Source: Triparma columacea (lineage: Eukaryota; Sar; Bolidophyceae; Parmales; Triparmaceae). From it: a stretch of DNA of 61,839 nt. Within the stretch, counting starts at the first letter, position 1, and every line of letters starts with the position of its first letter. Below are positions 23,548-33,212 of the stretch, one piece after another. The stretch spans positions 7,171 through 69,009 of the forward strand of contig BRYA01000200.1 of assembly GCA_030267965.1 (NCBI GenBank), in the 5' to 3' direction. The notes beneath the pieces are model-generated. The model made no database searches and was not told where the DNA came from. It saw only the letters and a list, made by a program, of their open reading frames with translations. Both the position numbers and the translations under genes were made by a program.

Positions 23548-24594
23548 ATGCACTCACTACACCACATCCTCCCACGCACCCTCCCACACACCCTCCCACA
23601 CACCCTCCTCCCTCTCCTCCTCCTCCTTCTCCTCCTCCTTCCCCCATCCTCCACCTACACATTCAACATCCCCCCCTCCTCCTCATCCTGCATCTACATA
23701 AAACATGCCTCCTCAGAAGACTCACTAACTGCCACCGCCTTCATCGCATCAGGGAAAGGTCTGTCAGGTAGAGTCAAGCTAGACGGTCCAATCCCTCTAG
23801 GTTCCTTCAATGACGACGACTCCACTTCAGCAGACTCAGCAGATTCAACAGAAGACTACATCCGCCTCGTCAGGAAGGGTGAAAGCTTGGTCCCAGGTGG
23901 TTCCGGTACCTCCGCCCGTAACCTCGCAACCATCCCAAATTACAAGGTTCACCTAAACACTCAAGTTCGGATGCTAGACATTGCCAATTCCGAGTCTGAG
24001 GATTCCAGTGATCTCGACTCCGTCTTCATCCACACCCTCCCCTCCCCCCCCCCCGGTTTATACCGCATGTGTTTCTTCAACGACGTAACCCACTGGTCCT
24101 CAAAGTCTGTAACCCTAAACCTCTACACCGGTTCAAAGGGTAACCAAAACCACGTACCCCCACCACTTGAGCACGACCCTACCCTAGTATCACCTCTCCA
24201 CGCCGTCGATACCGACGTTGAAGAAGCACAGAAAACACTCCGTATAATAAAAGCTAAACTACGTGTTATGGACGACTCACAGTCACACGCTGGGCATAGG
24301 GTTACTGTACACTCCGCTATTAACGGTGACTCGCACGCGAAGCTTACGTTAAGTTCTTTATTGGAGACGTTTTTCTACGTGCTTTGTGCGGTTGGTCAAG
24401 TCGGGTTGATTAAAGGGTGGTTTAAAGGGAGGTCTATACTACCTTCAAATACGGCAAGGGGAGGAGGGATTTATGGACAACAGGTTTATTATGGGGGGGG
24501 AGGGAGGAGTGGGAACGGGGGGGGGATGGGAGGGGGAGGGGGAATGCAATATAGGGGATATGGAGGAGGAGGTGGAGGGGGGAAATGGGCGTGA
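23548..24594 (+). CDS. p24/emp24 GOLD-domain family-like membrane protein
   Basis: Single-exon gene, 348 residues. A very Leu-rich signal peptide (residues 1-37) is followed by FNIPPSSSSCIYI, like the conserved F...C strand that opens the GOLD domain. A second conserved-looking Cys lies in PGLYRMCFFND. A heptad-like helix (VEEAQKTLRIIKAKLRVM) precedes one C-terminal membrane span (LETFFYVLCAVGQVGLI) with WFKGR after it. This order (signal, GOLD, coiled coil, span, short tail) is that of p24 cargo receptors in ER-Golgi vesicles. The cytosolic tail is unusual: about 55 residues rich in Gly and Tyr instead of the normal 10-15 residues with KKXX/FF sorting signals. The assignment rests on architecture. 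Confidence 0.7.
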   Translation: MHSLHHILPRTLPHTLPHTLLPLLLLLLLLLPPSSTYTFNIPPSSSSCIYIKHASSEDSLTATAFIASGKGLSGRVKLDGPIPLGSFNDDDSTSADSADSTEDYIRLVRKGESLVPGGSGTSARNLATIPNYKVHLNTQVRMLDIANSESEDSSDLDSVFIHTLPSPPPGLYRMCFFNDVTHWSSKSVTLNLYTGSKGNQNHVPPPLEHDPTLVSPLHAVDTDVEEAQKTLRIIKAKLRVMDDSQSHAGHRVTVHSAINGDSHAKLTLSSLLETFFYVLCAVGQVGLIKGWFKGRSILPSNTARGGGIYGQQVYYGGGGRSGNGGGMGGGGGMQYRGYGGGGGGGKWA

Positions 24595-25156
24595 TGAAAC
24601 ATTTAGGAGGGGGAATTGAGAGGGAGACTAAGCAAATAGGGGAACCGGGGGATGGGAAGGGGAAGGGGAAGAACATAGGATAGCTTTATCGGGGAAACCA
24701 GCGTCTTCTTTCTTGGAGGTCCAAACGTAGGCGTTTGGCGAAAGTGGGTACTTTTTCTATACGCAGCCTGTACGGGGGGAATATATCCGAGTCGGATAAA
24801 AAGTGGGTAAAACGGTAAAACCTCCTCTTTTGAAATTTAACAAACCCTTTCTCCGAACTTTCGCCAATTGTCGAAAATGTCACCCCAACAAGAAATTTTG
24901 ACATTATTATTGGCAAAAAAAGCTGTATTATAGGCTTTTGATACCTTTCACGACCTTCTAAGCTCTTCACAATACAAACATCGATACTACTATCTACATC
25001 ATATCCAAAAACATTGTATAAACACATCAAATTTGGTCCCAACAAAACACACACATCGTCAAATCCCTAACTTTCAATCTCCTCCTCTCCATCTAATCAT
25101 TCACGCCATACCCTAGCTCAAACGCTATCAGTACTACCACTTCTATCCTCCCCGAG
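24595..25156. other. 5' region of LRR gene 1
   Basis: No independent gene is seen. From about 24910 the sequence resembles the 5' flanks of the next two LRR genes (26230-26480 and 27215-27465). All three share AAAACTGTATTA-like, CACCATATCCAAAAACATTG-like and TACCTAACTTTCAATCTC stretches. These are the copied promoters/leaders of the family. Confidence 0.6.
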
Positions 25157-26008
25157 ATGCCCAGCTCAGTAGTGTACTCTGGCGTAGAGAGCTTCAGAGA
25201 CAATGATGAAATCACGGAGGTGACTTTTGCAGAGGGAGTGACGACGATTGGCGAGTACGCCTTCGCGGGTTGCTCCGCCCTCGCAGACATCACAATCCCG
25301 GACGGAGTGACAAAGATTGGAAACGACGCCTTCCAGGAATGCTCCTCCCTCGCAGCCATCACAATCCCGGACTCTGTGACTACGATTGGCGAATACGCCT
25401 TCGCAGGATGCCGCTCCCTCGCAGCCATCACAATCCCGGACGGAGTGACGACAATTGGCAAAGGAGCCTTCCATGGATGCTCCTCCCTCGCAGCCATCAC
25501 AATCCCAGACGGAGTGACGACTATTTGCAAAGGAGCCTTCTACGGATGCTCCTCCCTCACAGACATCACAATCCCGGACACAGTGACGACGATTTGGCCT
25601 AGCGCCTTCTCTGGATGCTCTTCCCTCGCAGCCATCACAATCCCGGACGGAGTGGAGTGGATTGGCTATGACGCCTTCAACGGATGCTCCTCCCTCACGA
25701 GACTCAGTTTATCTCCTGCCATCTCCATCGGTGTAGGCTGCTTCTCAAACTGCACCGCCCTAATCGCTGCCGCTGCCGATCAAAATATGTCGACTGTTGA
25801 GGACCTTATCCATTCTAGGTGGTACGCCATACGTGAACGCGCCACCGTTCTGTTCTGCCTCAAGAAACTCTTGGAGGACCAGCCCAGGAGATCGGATAGG
25901 CTGAAGCGGAAGCGCCTTGACGGAGATGAAGTGGTCGCGCTTCAGGGAAGTAAGGCACACAAGAGGCTCCCGAAGGTTATATGGAGAGTTATTCTGGAAT
26001 TTCTGTAA
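25157..26008 (+). CDS. BspA-type leucine-rich repeat protein 1
   Basis: Single exon, 283 residues. After a 20-residue head (MPSSVVYSGVESFRDND) come eight repeats of 23 residues of the LRR_5/BspA type, with the core ITIPDGVTTIG, then AF and GCSSL. Each 69-bp unit is very similar at the DNA level. A capping unit (LSLSPAISIGVGCFSNC) leads to a charged tail with SDRLKRKRLDGDE and the end LPKVIWRVILEFL. No signal peptide or membrane segment is seen, so the protein is probably intracellular, unlike many bacterial BspA proteins. Binding partners are unknown. It is the first of three tandem paralogues. Confidence 0.88.
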   Translation: MPSSVVYSGVESFRDNDEITEVTFAEGVTTIGEYAFAGCSALADITIPDGVTKIGNDAFQECSSLAAITIPDSVTTIGEYAFAGCRSLAAITIPDGVTTIGKGAFHGCSSLAAITIPDGVTTICKGAFYGCSSLTDITIPDTVTTIWPSAFSGCSSLAAITIPDGVEWIGYDAFNGCSSLTRLSLSPAISIGVGCFSNCTALIAAAADQNMSTVEDLIHSRWYAIRERATVLFCLKKLLEDQPRRSDRLKRKRLDGDEVVALQGSKAHKRLPKVIWRVILEFL

Positions 26009-26480
26009 CTCTAAAATCAATGTTGAACCATGTAGGCAAGAAAAGTTTCATAGTCTTTAGCTCTTTTCAGAAGCGATATGCTCTTGCTGCTCCCTGAGCT
26101 ATTTTAGAGTAGCTCTTACGAGTAGAGGGTAAATGAGGAAAATAAACGAGGAAAATAAATGAGGAACGAAAGGTTGATCCTGAGAACCGGAGTTGAGTCC
26201 CGAATTGAGACTTTGAGATGATTTGGGCATTATTTGCCAAGAAAACTGTATTAAAGCCTATAATAATACTTTTCACAACATTGAAACGCTTCATAATACC
26301 AACAACAATACTAATACCTACACCATATCCAAAAACATTGTAGTGTAAGCTCAAATTTGGTCTCCAACAAAACTACATCGCCCAAATACCTAACTTTCAA
26401 TCTCCTCCTCTCCATCTAAACATTCACGCCATACCCCAGCTTGAGCGCTATCAGTACTACAACTTTCCATCCTCCCCGAG
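26009..26480. other. Intergenic spacer between LRR genes 1 and 2
   Basis: The first 130 bases after the stop match the 3' flank of LRR gene 2 (from 27039), including CTCTAAAATCAATGTTGAA. Bases 26230-26480 match the 5' flanks of genes 1 and 3. No other coding signal is seen. Confidence 0.6.
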
Positions 26481-27038
26481 ATGTCCAGCTCAGCAGTGTA
26501 CTCTGGCGTAGAGAGCTTCAGGGACAACGATGAACTCACGGAGGTGACTTTTGCAAAGGGAGTGACGACAATTGGCGAGGGCGCCTTCTGGAGATGCTCC
26601 TCCCTCCTAGCCATGAAAATCCCGGACGGAGTGACGTCGATTGGCAATGACGCCTTCTACGGATGCTCCTCCCTCACGACCATCACCATCCCGGACGGAG
26701 TGGAGTGGATTGGCTATTGCGCCTTCGAAGCATGCTCCTCCCTCACGAGACTCAGTTTATCTCCCACCGTCTACATCCCTAAAGGTTGCTTCTCAGACTG
26801 CACCGCTCTAATCTCTGCCGCTGCCGCTCAAAATATGCCGACTGTCGAGGCCCTTCTCCATTCTAGGTGGCACCGCATACTTGAACGCGTCACCGTTCTG
26901 ACCTGCCTCAAGACACTCTTTACGGATCAAAAAAAGAGGAAGCAATTGGACGGAGGTGAAGCGCAAACACTTGGGGTAACCGCGGTGCGCAAGAGGCTCC
27001 CGAAGGTTATGTGGAGAGTTATTCTGGAATTTCTGTAA
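26481..27038 (+). CDS. BspA-type leucine-rich repeat protein 2 (short form)
   Basis: Single exon, 185 residues. It has the same head (MSSSAVYSGVESFRDND) as its neighbours but only four 23-residue LRR_5 units, counting the cap unit LSLSPTVYIPKGCFSDC. It has the shared tail ending LPKVMWRVILEFL. The segment before that end differs from genes 1 and 3 (KKRKQLDGGEAQTLGVT instead of the RSDRLKRKR form). It most likely arose by unequal crossing-over between 69-bp units, or never expanded. Confidence 0.86.
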   Translation: MSSSAVYSGVESFRDNDELTEVTFAKGVTTIGEGAFWRCSSLLAMKIPDGVTSIGNDAFYGCSSLTTITIPDGVEWIGYCAFEACSSLTRLSLSPTVYIPKGCFSDCTALISAAAAQNMPTVEALLHSRWHRILERVTVLTCLKTLFTDQKKRKQLDGGEAQTLGVTAVRKRLPKVMWRVILEFL

Positions 27039-27465
27039 ACTCTAAAATCAATGTTGAACAATGTAGGCAAGAAAAGCGTCATAGTCTTTAGTTCTCTTCA
27101 GAAGCGACATGCTCATACTGCTCCCTGAGCTTTTTTAGAGTAGCTCTTACAAGTAGAGGAAAAATGAGGACAAAGAGGAAAATGAGGAAAACCTTGGTGG
27201 GAGATTTGGACAGAATGAATTTGGCAAGAAAGCTGTATTATACACTTTAGCTACGTTTCACAACCAATCTAACTCTTCACAATACCAACAACGATACTAA
27301 TACCTACACCATATCCAAAAACATTGTAGTGTAAGCTTAAATTTGGTCCCCAACAAAACTACATCGCCCAAATACCTAACTTTCAATCTCATCCTCTCCA
27401 TCCAAGCATTTACGCAACACTCTAGCTCAAGCGCTATCAGTACTACCACTTCTATCCTCTCCGAG
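27039..27465. other. Intergenic spacer between LRR genes 2 and 3
   Basis: This repeats the layout of the 26009-26480 spacer: a 3' flank copy, then a 5' flank copy from about 27215. A frame upstream of the ATG (from 27343) is open but corresponds to untranslated leader in the other two genes. Confidence 0.6.
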
Positions 27466-28386
27466 ATGTCCAGCTCAGCAGTGTACTCTGGCGTAGAGAG
27501 CTTCAGAGACAACGATGAACTCACGGAGGTGACTATTGCAAAGGGAGTGACGTCAATTGGCAGAATGGCCTTCTTCGGATGCTCCTCCCTCACGGCCATC
27601 ACCATCCCGGACGGAGTGACGGAGATTGGCATCGGCGCCTTCCACGGATGCTCCTCCCTCGCAGACATCACAATCCCGGACGGAGTGACAATAATTGGCG
27701 AGGGCGCCTTCTTTGGATGCTCCTCCCTCGCAGCCATAACAATCCCGGACGGAGTGACAACGATTGCCAAAGACGCCTTCCAAGGATGCTCCTCCCTCAC
27801 AGCCATCACCATCCCAGATGGAGTGACGATGATTGGCGAAAGGGCCATCATGGATTGCTCCTCCCTCACGGCCATCACAATCCCAGAAGGAGTGACGACG
27901 ATTGGCGAATTCACCTTCTCTGGATGCTCCTCTCTCACGGCCATCACCATCCCAGACGGAGTGACGAAGATTGGCGAATATGCCTTCTACGGATGCTCCT
28001 CCCTCACAGCCATCACCATCCCGGACGGAGTGACGTCGATTGGCAATTACGCCTTCAACGGATGCTCTGCCCTGACAAGACTCAGTTTATCTCCTTCCGT
28101 CTCTATCGGTCACAACTGCTTCTCAAACTGCACCGCCCTTATCTCTGCCGCTGCCGATCAAAATATGTCGACTGTTGAGGACCTCCTCCATTCTAGGTGG
28201 TACGCCATACGTGAACGCGTCACCGTTCTGTCCTGCCTCAAGACACTCTTGGAGGACCAGCCCAGGAGATCGGATAGGCTGAAGCGGAAGCGCCTTGACG
28301 GAGATGCAGTGGTCGCGCTTCAGGGAACTAAGGCACACAAGAGGCTCCCGAAGGTTATGTGGAGAGTTATTCTGGAATTTCTGTAA
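27466..28386 (+). CDS. BspA-type leucine-rich repeat protein 3
   Basis: Single exon, 306 residues. Nine 23-residue LRR_5 units, counting the cap LSLSPSVSIGHNCFSNC, lie between the family head and tail. The tail from DQNMSTVEDL onward is nearly identical to gene 1 (RSDRLKRKRLDGD, ending LPKVMWRVILEFL), so these two are the closest pair. The ATG at 27466 was chosen because it aligns with the starts of both paralogues. A longer in-frame extension to 27343 aligns with non-coding flank elsewhere. Confidence 0.87.
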   Translation: MSSSAVYSGVESFRDNDELTEVTIAKGVTSIGRMAFFGCSSLTAITIPDGVTEIGIGAFHGCSSLADITIPDGVTIIGEGAFFGCSSLAAITIPDGVTTIAKDAFQGCSSLTAITIPDGVTMIGERAIMDCSSLTAITIPEGVTTIGEFTFSGCSSLTAITIPDGVTKIGEYAFYGCSSLTAITIPDGVTSIGNYAFNGCSALTRLSLSPSVSIGHNCFSNCTALISAAADQNMSTVEDLLHSRWYAIRERVTVLSCLKTLLEDQPRRSDRLKRKRLDGDAVVALQGTKAHKRLPKVMWRVILEFL

Positions 28387-28523
28387 CTCTAAAGTCACCG
28401 TTGAACGGCATGCAGAAGGGTCCCGAAATATTTACGAACAAACGTTTCCTTTAATTAGAGCCATTTTATTATAACACCCTCTTCTTCAGGGATTGGGTGA
28501 CAAAAAAAGACGAAGCCCTCAAC

Positions 28524-28988
28524 CTAGTTCTTCTTCTTCTTCTTGTCCTCCTTCGGTGTCATAGTGATGGCTACAATCGCAAGTCCGGCCGTCGCCCCCT
28601 GTATCCCCAGTGTCTTCATCGCCCCTTCCCTTTCCATTTCCCCTACTCCTTCCTCCAAGATCGCCCTGTAGGCCGCGGCTGCGGTGAAGGAGAGGGAGAG
28701 GAGGAGGGCGAGACGGAGACCGGGGGAACGCTTGGAGGGGAAGGGAATGTAGTGGAGGAAGAGGAAGGAGAAGTTTAGGAGACATGCACCAAGGTAACGA
28801 CAGAGGGTTAGGGTTAAGGGAGGAAGAGGAGGAGCTGGCAGGTAGAGAGATAGGAGAGAGGCGGGATCTGGGTTATGGTGTGTAGGGGTAAGGGTAAGGG
28901 GTATTTTGAAGTAAGTAATGAAGGCGGCGGGGAGGAAAGATATTTTTCCATATTTTTGAGTTTGATACATAGAATCTTTACTCACCAT
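28524..28988 (-). CDS. Small multi-span membrane protein, unknown family
   Basis: 154 residues from ATG 28988; MYQTQ at 28970 is an alternative start. Hydrophobic segments lie around SFLPAAFITYFKIPL, LTLCRYLGACLLNFSFLFL, LRLALLLSLSFTAAAAY and GATAGLAIVAITM. The tail is EDKKKKKN, a lysine-rich C-terminus of the kind seen on ER or organelle membrane proteins. The start codon lies in a GTGAGT context, so a short first exon ending there is also possible. It is divergently placed from the plastid M41-like gene, with 123 bp between the start codons. Confidence 0.55.
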   Translation of the reverse strand: MVSKDSMYQTQKYGKISFLPAAFITYFKIPLTLTPTHHNPDPASLLSLYLPAPPLPPLTLTLCRYLGACLLNFSFLFLHYIPFPSKRSPGLRLALLLSLSFTAAAAYRAILEEGVGEMEREGAMKTLGIQGATAGLAIVAITMTPKEDKKKKKN

Positions 28989-29111
28989 AACACAGCATAA
29001 AGCCTTGGAAACCACAGAGAACACCGCTCCATAAGAGAGATATGACAGCGATCATGACACAATATTTTTATTGCCCTTTTTTCCTTTCGATTTTGCAAAT
29101 TCTTTGACACC

Positions 29112-30414
29112 ATGAGGGCTGCTCTTTTAACGCTGTTCCCCCTCTTTCTTGTAACGGAAGGTTTCATTCTACCTCAGAAACCCCTATCATTGCGTCAAAA
29201 AAGCTTTTTACGCATGGGGTGAGTTGCTTTATTTCATCTTGGTACAGTCATACACCGACTAATCTCCCATTAAAACTACTAACAATACCCTCAAACAAAC
29301 CAAAACACGACAAAATCACCTCAAAATACCACACAAATGCAGGAACGATGATGTCGAAGAGTTGATGGCAGCAGCAGCCAAGCTGAGGAAGGAGTCCGAG
29401 GAAGCAGGTGCGTCGCGCTACTTCTCATGCACTCCACCTCCTTGCATGCACTCCACCTCCTTGCACTCAGCACTAACCCCCCCCCCCCTTCCCACAGAGA
29501 TAGCAATGGGCCGAACCCCCACCACCACCTCCACAACCTCCCCTCCACCCCCTCCTAAAAAGCTAAGCTTCACTGAAGCAACTACCCTCCTCGATTCCAT
29601 CGATGTGTCCTCCACAACCTCCCTCGCAGCACTTCCCACCTTTTCCAATTCTCCTTTCCCCCTAGTCCCTTTCCCTGTCCCCTTGAAGACCCTCTCTTCC
29701 CGGACCTCTGGTATGTTAACCGGTGACTCCTTAGGCGTAGGTGGATCAGACGACGTATCCCTCGACGATTTCAAGTACGCCACAATAGGCGTGACGGTCG
29801 TGTCCTCCATCCTCGCCGTTCTCTCCGGTGTCGTCCTACCCAACAACACAGGGGCCACCCTCACTTACCTCTTCGCGGTGATACCGATTCTGTGGATAGG
29901 GATTGGGTCGTCGGCACCCGGAATACTGGCGAGCATTATCGAGACGGCCCGCAGCACTAAAGAGGACCAGTCAACGAAGCGCTCCCGAGTCACAGCACAC
30001 GAGGCAGCGCACCTGCTGGTAGGATACATGGTGGGAATGCCAGTCAAGCAGTACAGCGTGGAGGACGGGGAACCGAGGGTAGAGTTCGGAGTGCCGACGG
30101 GGAGAGAGCTGAGCTATGAGGATGTAAGTCGCATCAGTGTCGTCGCCATGGCCGGGAGCGCAGGCGAGCTTGCCGCCGACTTTGAGGTTGCCAAGGGTGG
30201 CGAGGGTGACCTCTTGACGTTGCAGAGTGCCATGAGTAGCTGCTCAGAGTTCATCGGAGCGGCCAAACAGCAGGACATGACGAGGTGGGGGGCGCTAACG
30301 AGCTGGGGGATCATACAGGGGAACAAGGAAATATTCGAGAATGTCAGGAAGGGGATGGAGGAAGGGAAAGGGATCAAGGAACTCATAGCGACCATTGAGG
30401 CGGGGCAAAATTGA
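29112..30414 (+). CDS. Plastid M41/FtsH-like HEAAH protein without AAA domain
   Basis: Exons 29112-29218, 29343-29407 and 29498-30414 give 362 residues. The start (MRAALLTLFPLFLVTEG, then FILPQKPL) is a signal peptide followed by a Phe-led transit peptide, so plastid import is predicted. Two membrane spans follow (about residues 150-195). The soluble part carries HEAAHLLVGYMVG, a HExxH zinc-protease motif, and then VSRISVVAMAGSAGELAAD and LLTLQSAM, as in the M41 peptidase domain of FtsH. There is no AAA ATPase module. Plants have AAA-less relatives of this type in plastid membranes. Whether it cuts protein is unsure: the third zinc ligand (an Asp of the DLLTL region) appears present in GEGDLLTL. 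Confidence 0.85.
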
Positions 30415-30485
30415 TCAGCCCAGAGCTACGTACAGCTAAACTGTTGTTTTACCTGCATGAAAACACACCATGTTTCTATTTTCCA

Positions 30486-33212
30486 TCATTTATGCGTAGA
30501 CTCAATGGTATCTCTCCTCTCTACGCTCCCCCCCCCTCCCCCCCACCCCACGACCTCCAACCTCACGATTTCCCTCCTCGCCCTGACTTCCCATTCCACC
30601 TCTTCCCCATCATTAAGAGTCACAAGTCCCGACCCCACCATTAGCGGTAGCACCCGCTCCCCATTCCCATCGTACCCCTTGAACCTAGGGTTGACTAAGC
30701 ACCCCCTCCCCCTGTTTACCTTGAACACCATCTTACCGCACCACCAATCTCCCAACCCCCCCTCCTCCACCTCTTCTAACCTCCCTTCTACCTCCCCTCC
30801 CTCACTCCAACTGCCCATATCTTCGTAACTCATGTCCCATTCCCCTCCCACCCTGTTCAACCAATACCAGCTCTCTGCTCTTTCCCCCCCCTCCACCTCT
30901 CCCCTAACTCGAACCAGCACCGTCCCCTTCCCCTCAAGCCCCTCTGCCCACTCCGCCACGACGCCTCCCCCCACCTTCACAACCTCTCCCCCCTTAACCC
31001 TCCCAACCTCAACCCTAACCCCCTCCCCCACCTCCTCCCCCCCCCACCCAAACGCCTTCACCTCAACCGCCCCAGCCCCCACCTCCTCTACCCCCCTATT
31101 AACCACCGTGACCCCTCCTCCCTTCCCCAAATCCACCCCAACTTTCCACCTCCCCTCCCCCCCCGTGCCAGCCCTAACTCCCTCCCCCATGCCGACTGTC
31201 TCCATCCACCAGTCGTACATGAACCCTCGAAGGCTTGGCCACGGCGTCTGGCTCTTCCACATGATTATCGCCGTCTTTCCCCCTTCCCTGTAGTCCCCGA
31301 ACATCTTCATTGTGAACCCCTCGAACAGTGCCTGGTACTGCTGTAGGCACGCCGCCCACGCCCTGTCCACGTAGCCCTGGAGGTCCCCGGGTTCCCCGTA
31401 ATCCCAGATCGCGTCCCTGTCCTCCCCGTCTAGGCCGGTGTACGAGTAGCCTTGGAACTTGTGGTAGTCCCAGAGCGGGGGAACGCCCTCGTCCCTCCAG
31501 CCTGGGAAGCCCCCCCCCGCGTCGAGGCCCATCCTCCCCAGTCCCTCCATTGTTGTCATGCTGCTACCCCCAACTTCAGGCTGGAAGCTTACGATTACTT
31601 CAGATCCGTTGACCATCCCTGGGTTGTTCTCGGTGTAGTATTGCTTGAAATCGAGGAACCCGTAAGGCCCATCCTTGACGGCGAGAGCGAAGGAGTCGTC
31701 ATGTAAGGTCATGTTCAAACCGTCGTAGCCCCCGTCCATAGAGCTCATAATCAGGAACCTGTCATCGAGAGAATTCACCAAAGACTCAAGTCCGGCGCGG
31801 ATGACGGGAGGAGGAGATTGACCTGCCGGCCATAATTCGTTCCCCCCTCCCCAAAACAGGAGGCTCGTGAATCCTCTCAACCTCAGCACCGTATCCTCAA
31901 CCATTTCCAAGTACGCCTCCTTGTCGTCGGGGTAGTCGTACTCCCCCCCCCATCTTCCGTTGTTGTCACCCGACATCCAAAACTCCTGCATGACCATGAC
32001 GCCCATTTCGTCGCACGCCGAGTAGAACTCGTCCCTCTCCGGCAGACCTCCCCCCCAAACTCTGATAAGGTTGAGCCCGTTGAATTTATGCATCATGACC
32101 TCATCCTCGTACCGCTCCCGGCCGCCCCTTTGAAGCATGGCGTCGGTGGCAATCCAGTTACCCCCTTGAATGAAGAACTTCTCACCGTTAACCTTGAAGC
32201 CCCTCCCCCGAGTGCGTGAGTCAATGTAGGTCTCCACCTTCCTTACCCCAGCCCTCCAAGTGTAGGCACTCCCGAGAAAGGAGACTGTCAAGGTGTAAAG
32301 AGGGGAGGCTCCCATGGTGAACGGCCACCAAAGCTCAACGGATGGGATCGACACTCCTGTGAAAGCAAACTCACGAGAGCCTTCAGAGACACTTAACAAT
32401 TCGCTCTCAACCTCAACGACGACCTCACCCTTAAACTCTATCCTAAGCTTGGCCTTTCCCTCAACCTCTTCAGCACCATCGATTCCGTTAAGGCTATAAA
32501 CCACATCCACGACCCCTTCCTCCACGTCCTTGGTCCTAAGGGCCCCGTCAGAAACGCGAACAGGGTGAGAAGATATGACCTCGACACGGGAGAACAGGCC
32601 GGAAACGCGGTCTGGGATACCTTGAGCCCAGTCCCAGCCAGCGGCGAACTGCATTGCGCCGGCGTTCCTCGCCAGGACGTGGTCGCCCCCCTGCCCGCAA
32701 TTAGGTGATCCCGGGGGAGGATCCACCGGGCATCTTGAGGTCACCAATCCAGGAAAAGGCGGTGGTGATGTTGTGATGGTCAAAGTGGAAAGGTTAAAGT
32801 TGCTAACGTCAACAAGGCGGCTGCGCCAGAAGCCGGAGTCACGGAGGAGGACAGTGTCCCCCGAACGGACGGTGCAGGTGTAACCGCAACCGTGGAGCTT
32901 GAGGAGCTTGACTGGGGCGTCAATGTCCTCAAAGTTTGGTCTCCAGACAGCAGTGTAATTGAAACCGTCAGAAGCGTCAGGGAGGAGCGAGAGGTTGTCT
33001 TTCCAGTATATCTGCTCCACGGGATCGGAAGATGGGGGAGAGGTGGAGGAGAGGTTGAATTGAGTCTGTTGAGCAGCGACAAGGGAGGTGAGGGTTGTCG
33101 CCGGGAGGACTGTGGAGAAACAGGGGATATCATTAACGCAAACAGAGCCCGATTTAACGTCAACGGACACGCTCAAACCCAATAAGAAAGGAATGAGGGC
33201 GAATGAACGCAT
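30486..33212 (-). CDS. Secreted GH2 glycosidase, beta-mannosidase/exo-glucosaminidase type
   Basis: Single exon, 908 residues. The ATG at 33212 starts a signal peptide (MRSFALIPFLLGLSVSVD); a longer frame to 33287 would bury it. The protein has the GH2 layout: a jelly-roll with YWKDNLS and GFWRSRLVDV, an Ig-like domain, then a TIM barrel with FIQGGNWIATDAML, NLIRVWGGGLPERDEFY and MQEFWMSGDNN. The acid/base Glu is in FWGGGNELWP (about residue 458) and the nucleophile Glu in SFQPEVGG (about residue 543). Spacing and motifs fit the subgroup of mannosylglycoprotein endo-beta-mannosidase and exo-beta-glucosaminidase. It probably trims N-glycans or algal polysaccharide outside the cell or in the vacuole. 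The exact substrate cannot be read from sequence. Confidence 0.88.
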   Translation of the reverse strand: MRSFALIPFLLGLSVSVDVKSGSVCVNDIPCFSTVLPATTLTSLVAAQQTQFNLSSTSPPSSDPVEQIYWKDNLSLLPDASDGFNYTAVWRPNFEDIDAPVKLLKLHGCGYTCTVRSGDTVLLRDSGFWRSRLVDVSNFNLSTLTITTSPPPFPGLVTSRCPVDPPPGSPNCGQGGDHVLARNAGAMQFAAGWDWAQGIPDRVSGLFSRVEVISSHPVRVSDGALRTKDVEEGVVDVVYSLNGIDGAEEVEGKAKLRIEFKGEVVVEVESELLSVSEGSREFAFTGVSIPSVELWWPFTMGASPLYTLTVSFLGSAYTWRAGVRKVETYIDSRTRGRGFKVNGEKFFIQGGNWIATDAMLQRGGRERYEDEVMMHKFNGLNLIRVWGGGLPERDEFYSACDEMGVMVMQEFWMSGDNNGRWGGEYDYPDDKEAYLEMVEDTVLRLRGFTSLLFWGGGNELWPAGQSPPPVIRAGLESLVNSLDDRFLIMSSMDGGYDGLNMTLHDDSFALAVKDGPYGFLDFKQYYTENNPGMVNGSEVIVSFQPEVGGSSMTTMEGLGRMGLDAGGGFPGWRDEGVPPLWDYHKFQGYSYTGLDGEDRDAIWDYGEPGDLQGYVDRAWAACLQQYQALFEGFTMKMFGDYREGGKTAIIMWKSQTPWPSLRGFMYDWWMETVGMGEGVRAGTGGEGRWKVGVDLGKGGGVTVVNRGVEEVGAGAVEVKAFGWGGEEVGEGVRVEVGRVKGGEVVKVGGGVVAEWAEGLEGKGTVLVRVRGEVEGGERAESWYWLNRVGGEWDMSYEDMGSWSEGGEVEGRLEEVEEGGLGDWWCGKMVFKVNRGRGCLVNPRFKGYDGNGERVLPLMVGSGLVTLNDGEEVEWEVRARREIVRLEVVGWGGGGGSVERRDTIESTHK

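Noticed and set aside
25093..25530. Antisense ORFs over LRR genes 1-3
   Set aside because: They arise from the 69-bp in-frame repeat and have no start context or independent domain.
25157..28386. CRISPR-like array
   Set aside because: The regular 69-bp spacing reflects coding LRR units; there are no constant repeats separated by unique spacers.
29418..29864. 148-codon minus-strand ORF
   Set aside because: It lies antisense to the plastid M41-like exon, which has clear domain support.
31328..31706. Plus-strand ORFs over the GH2 gene
   Set aside because: They are shadows of the glycosidase reading frame caused by high GC content.
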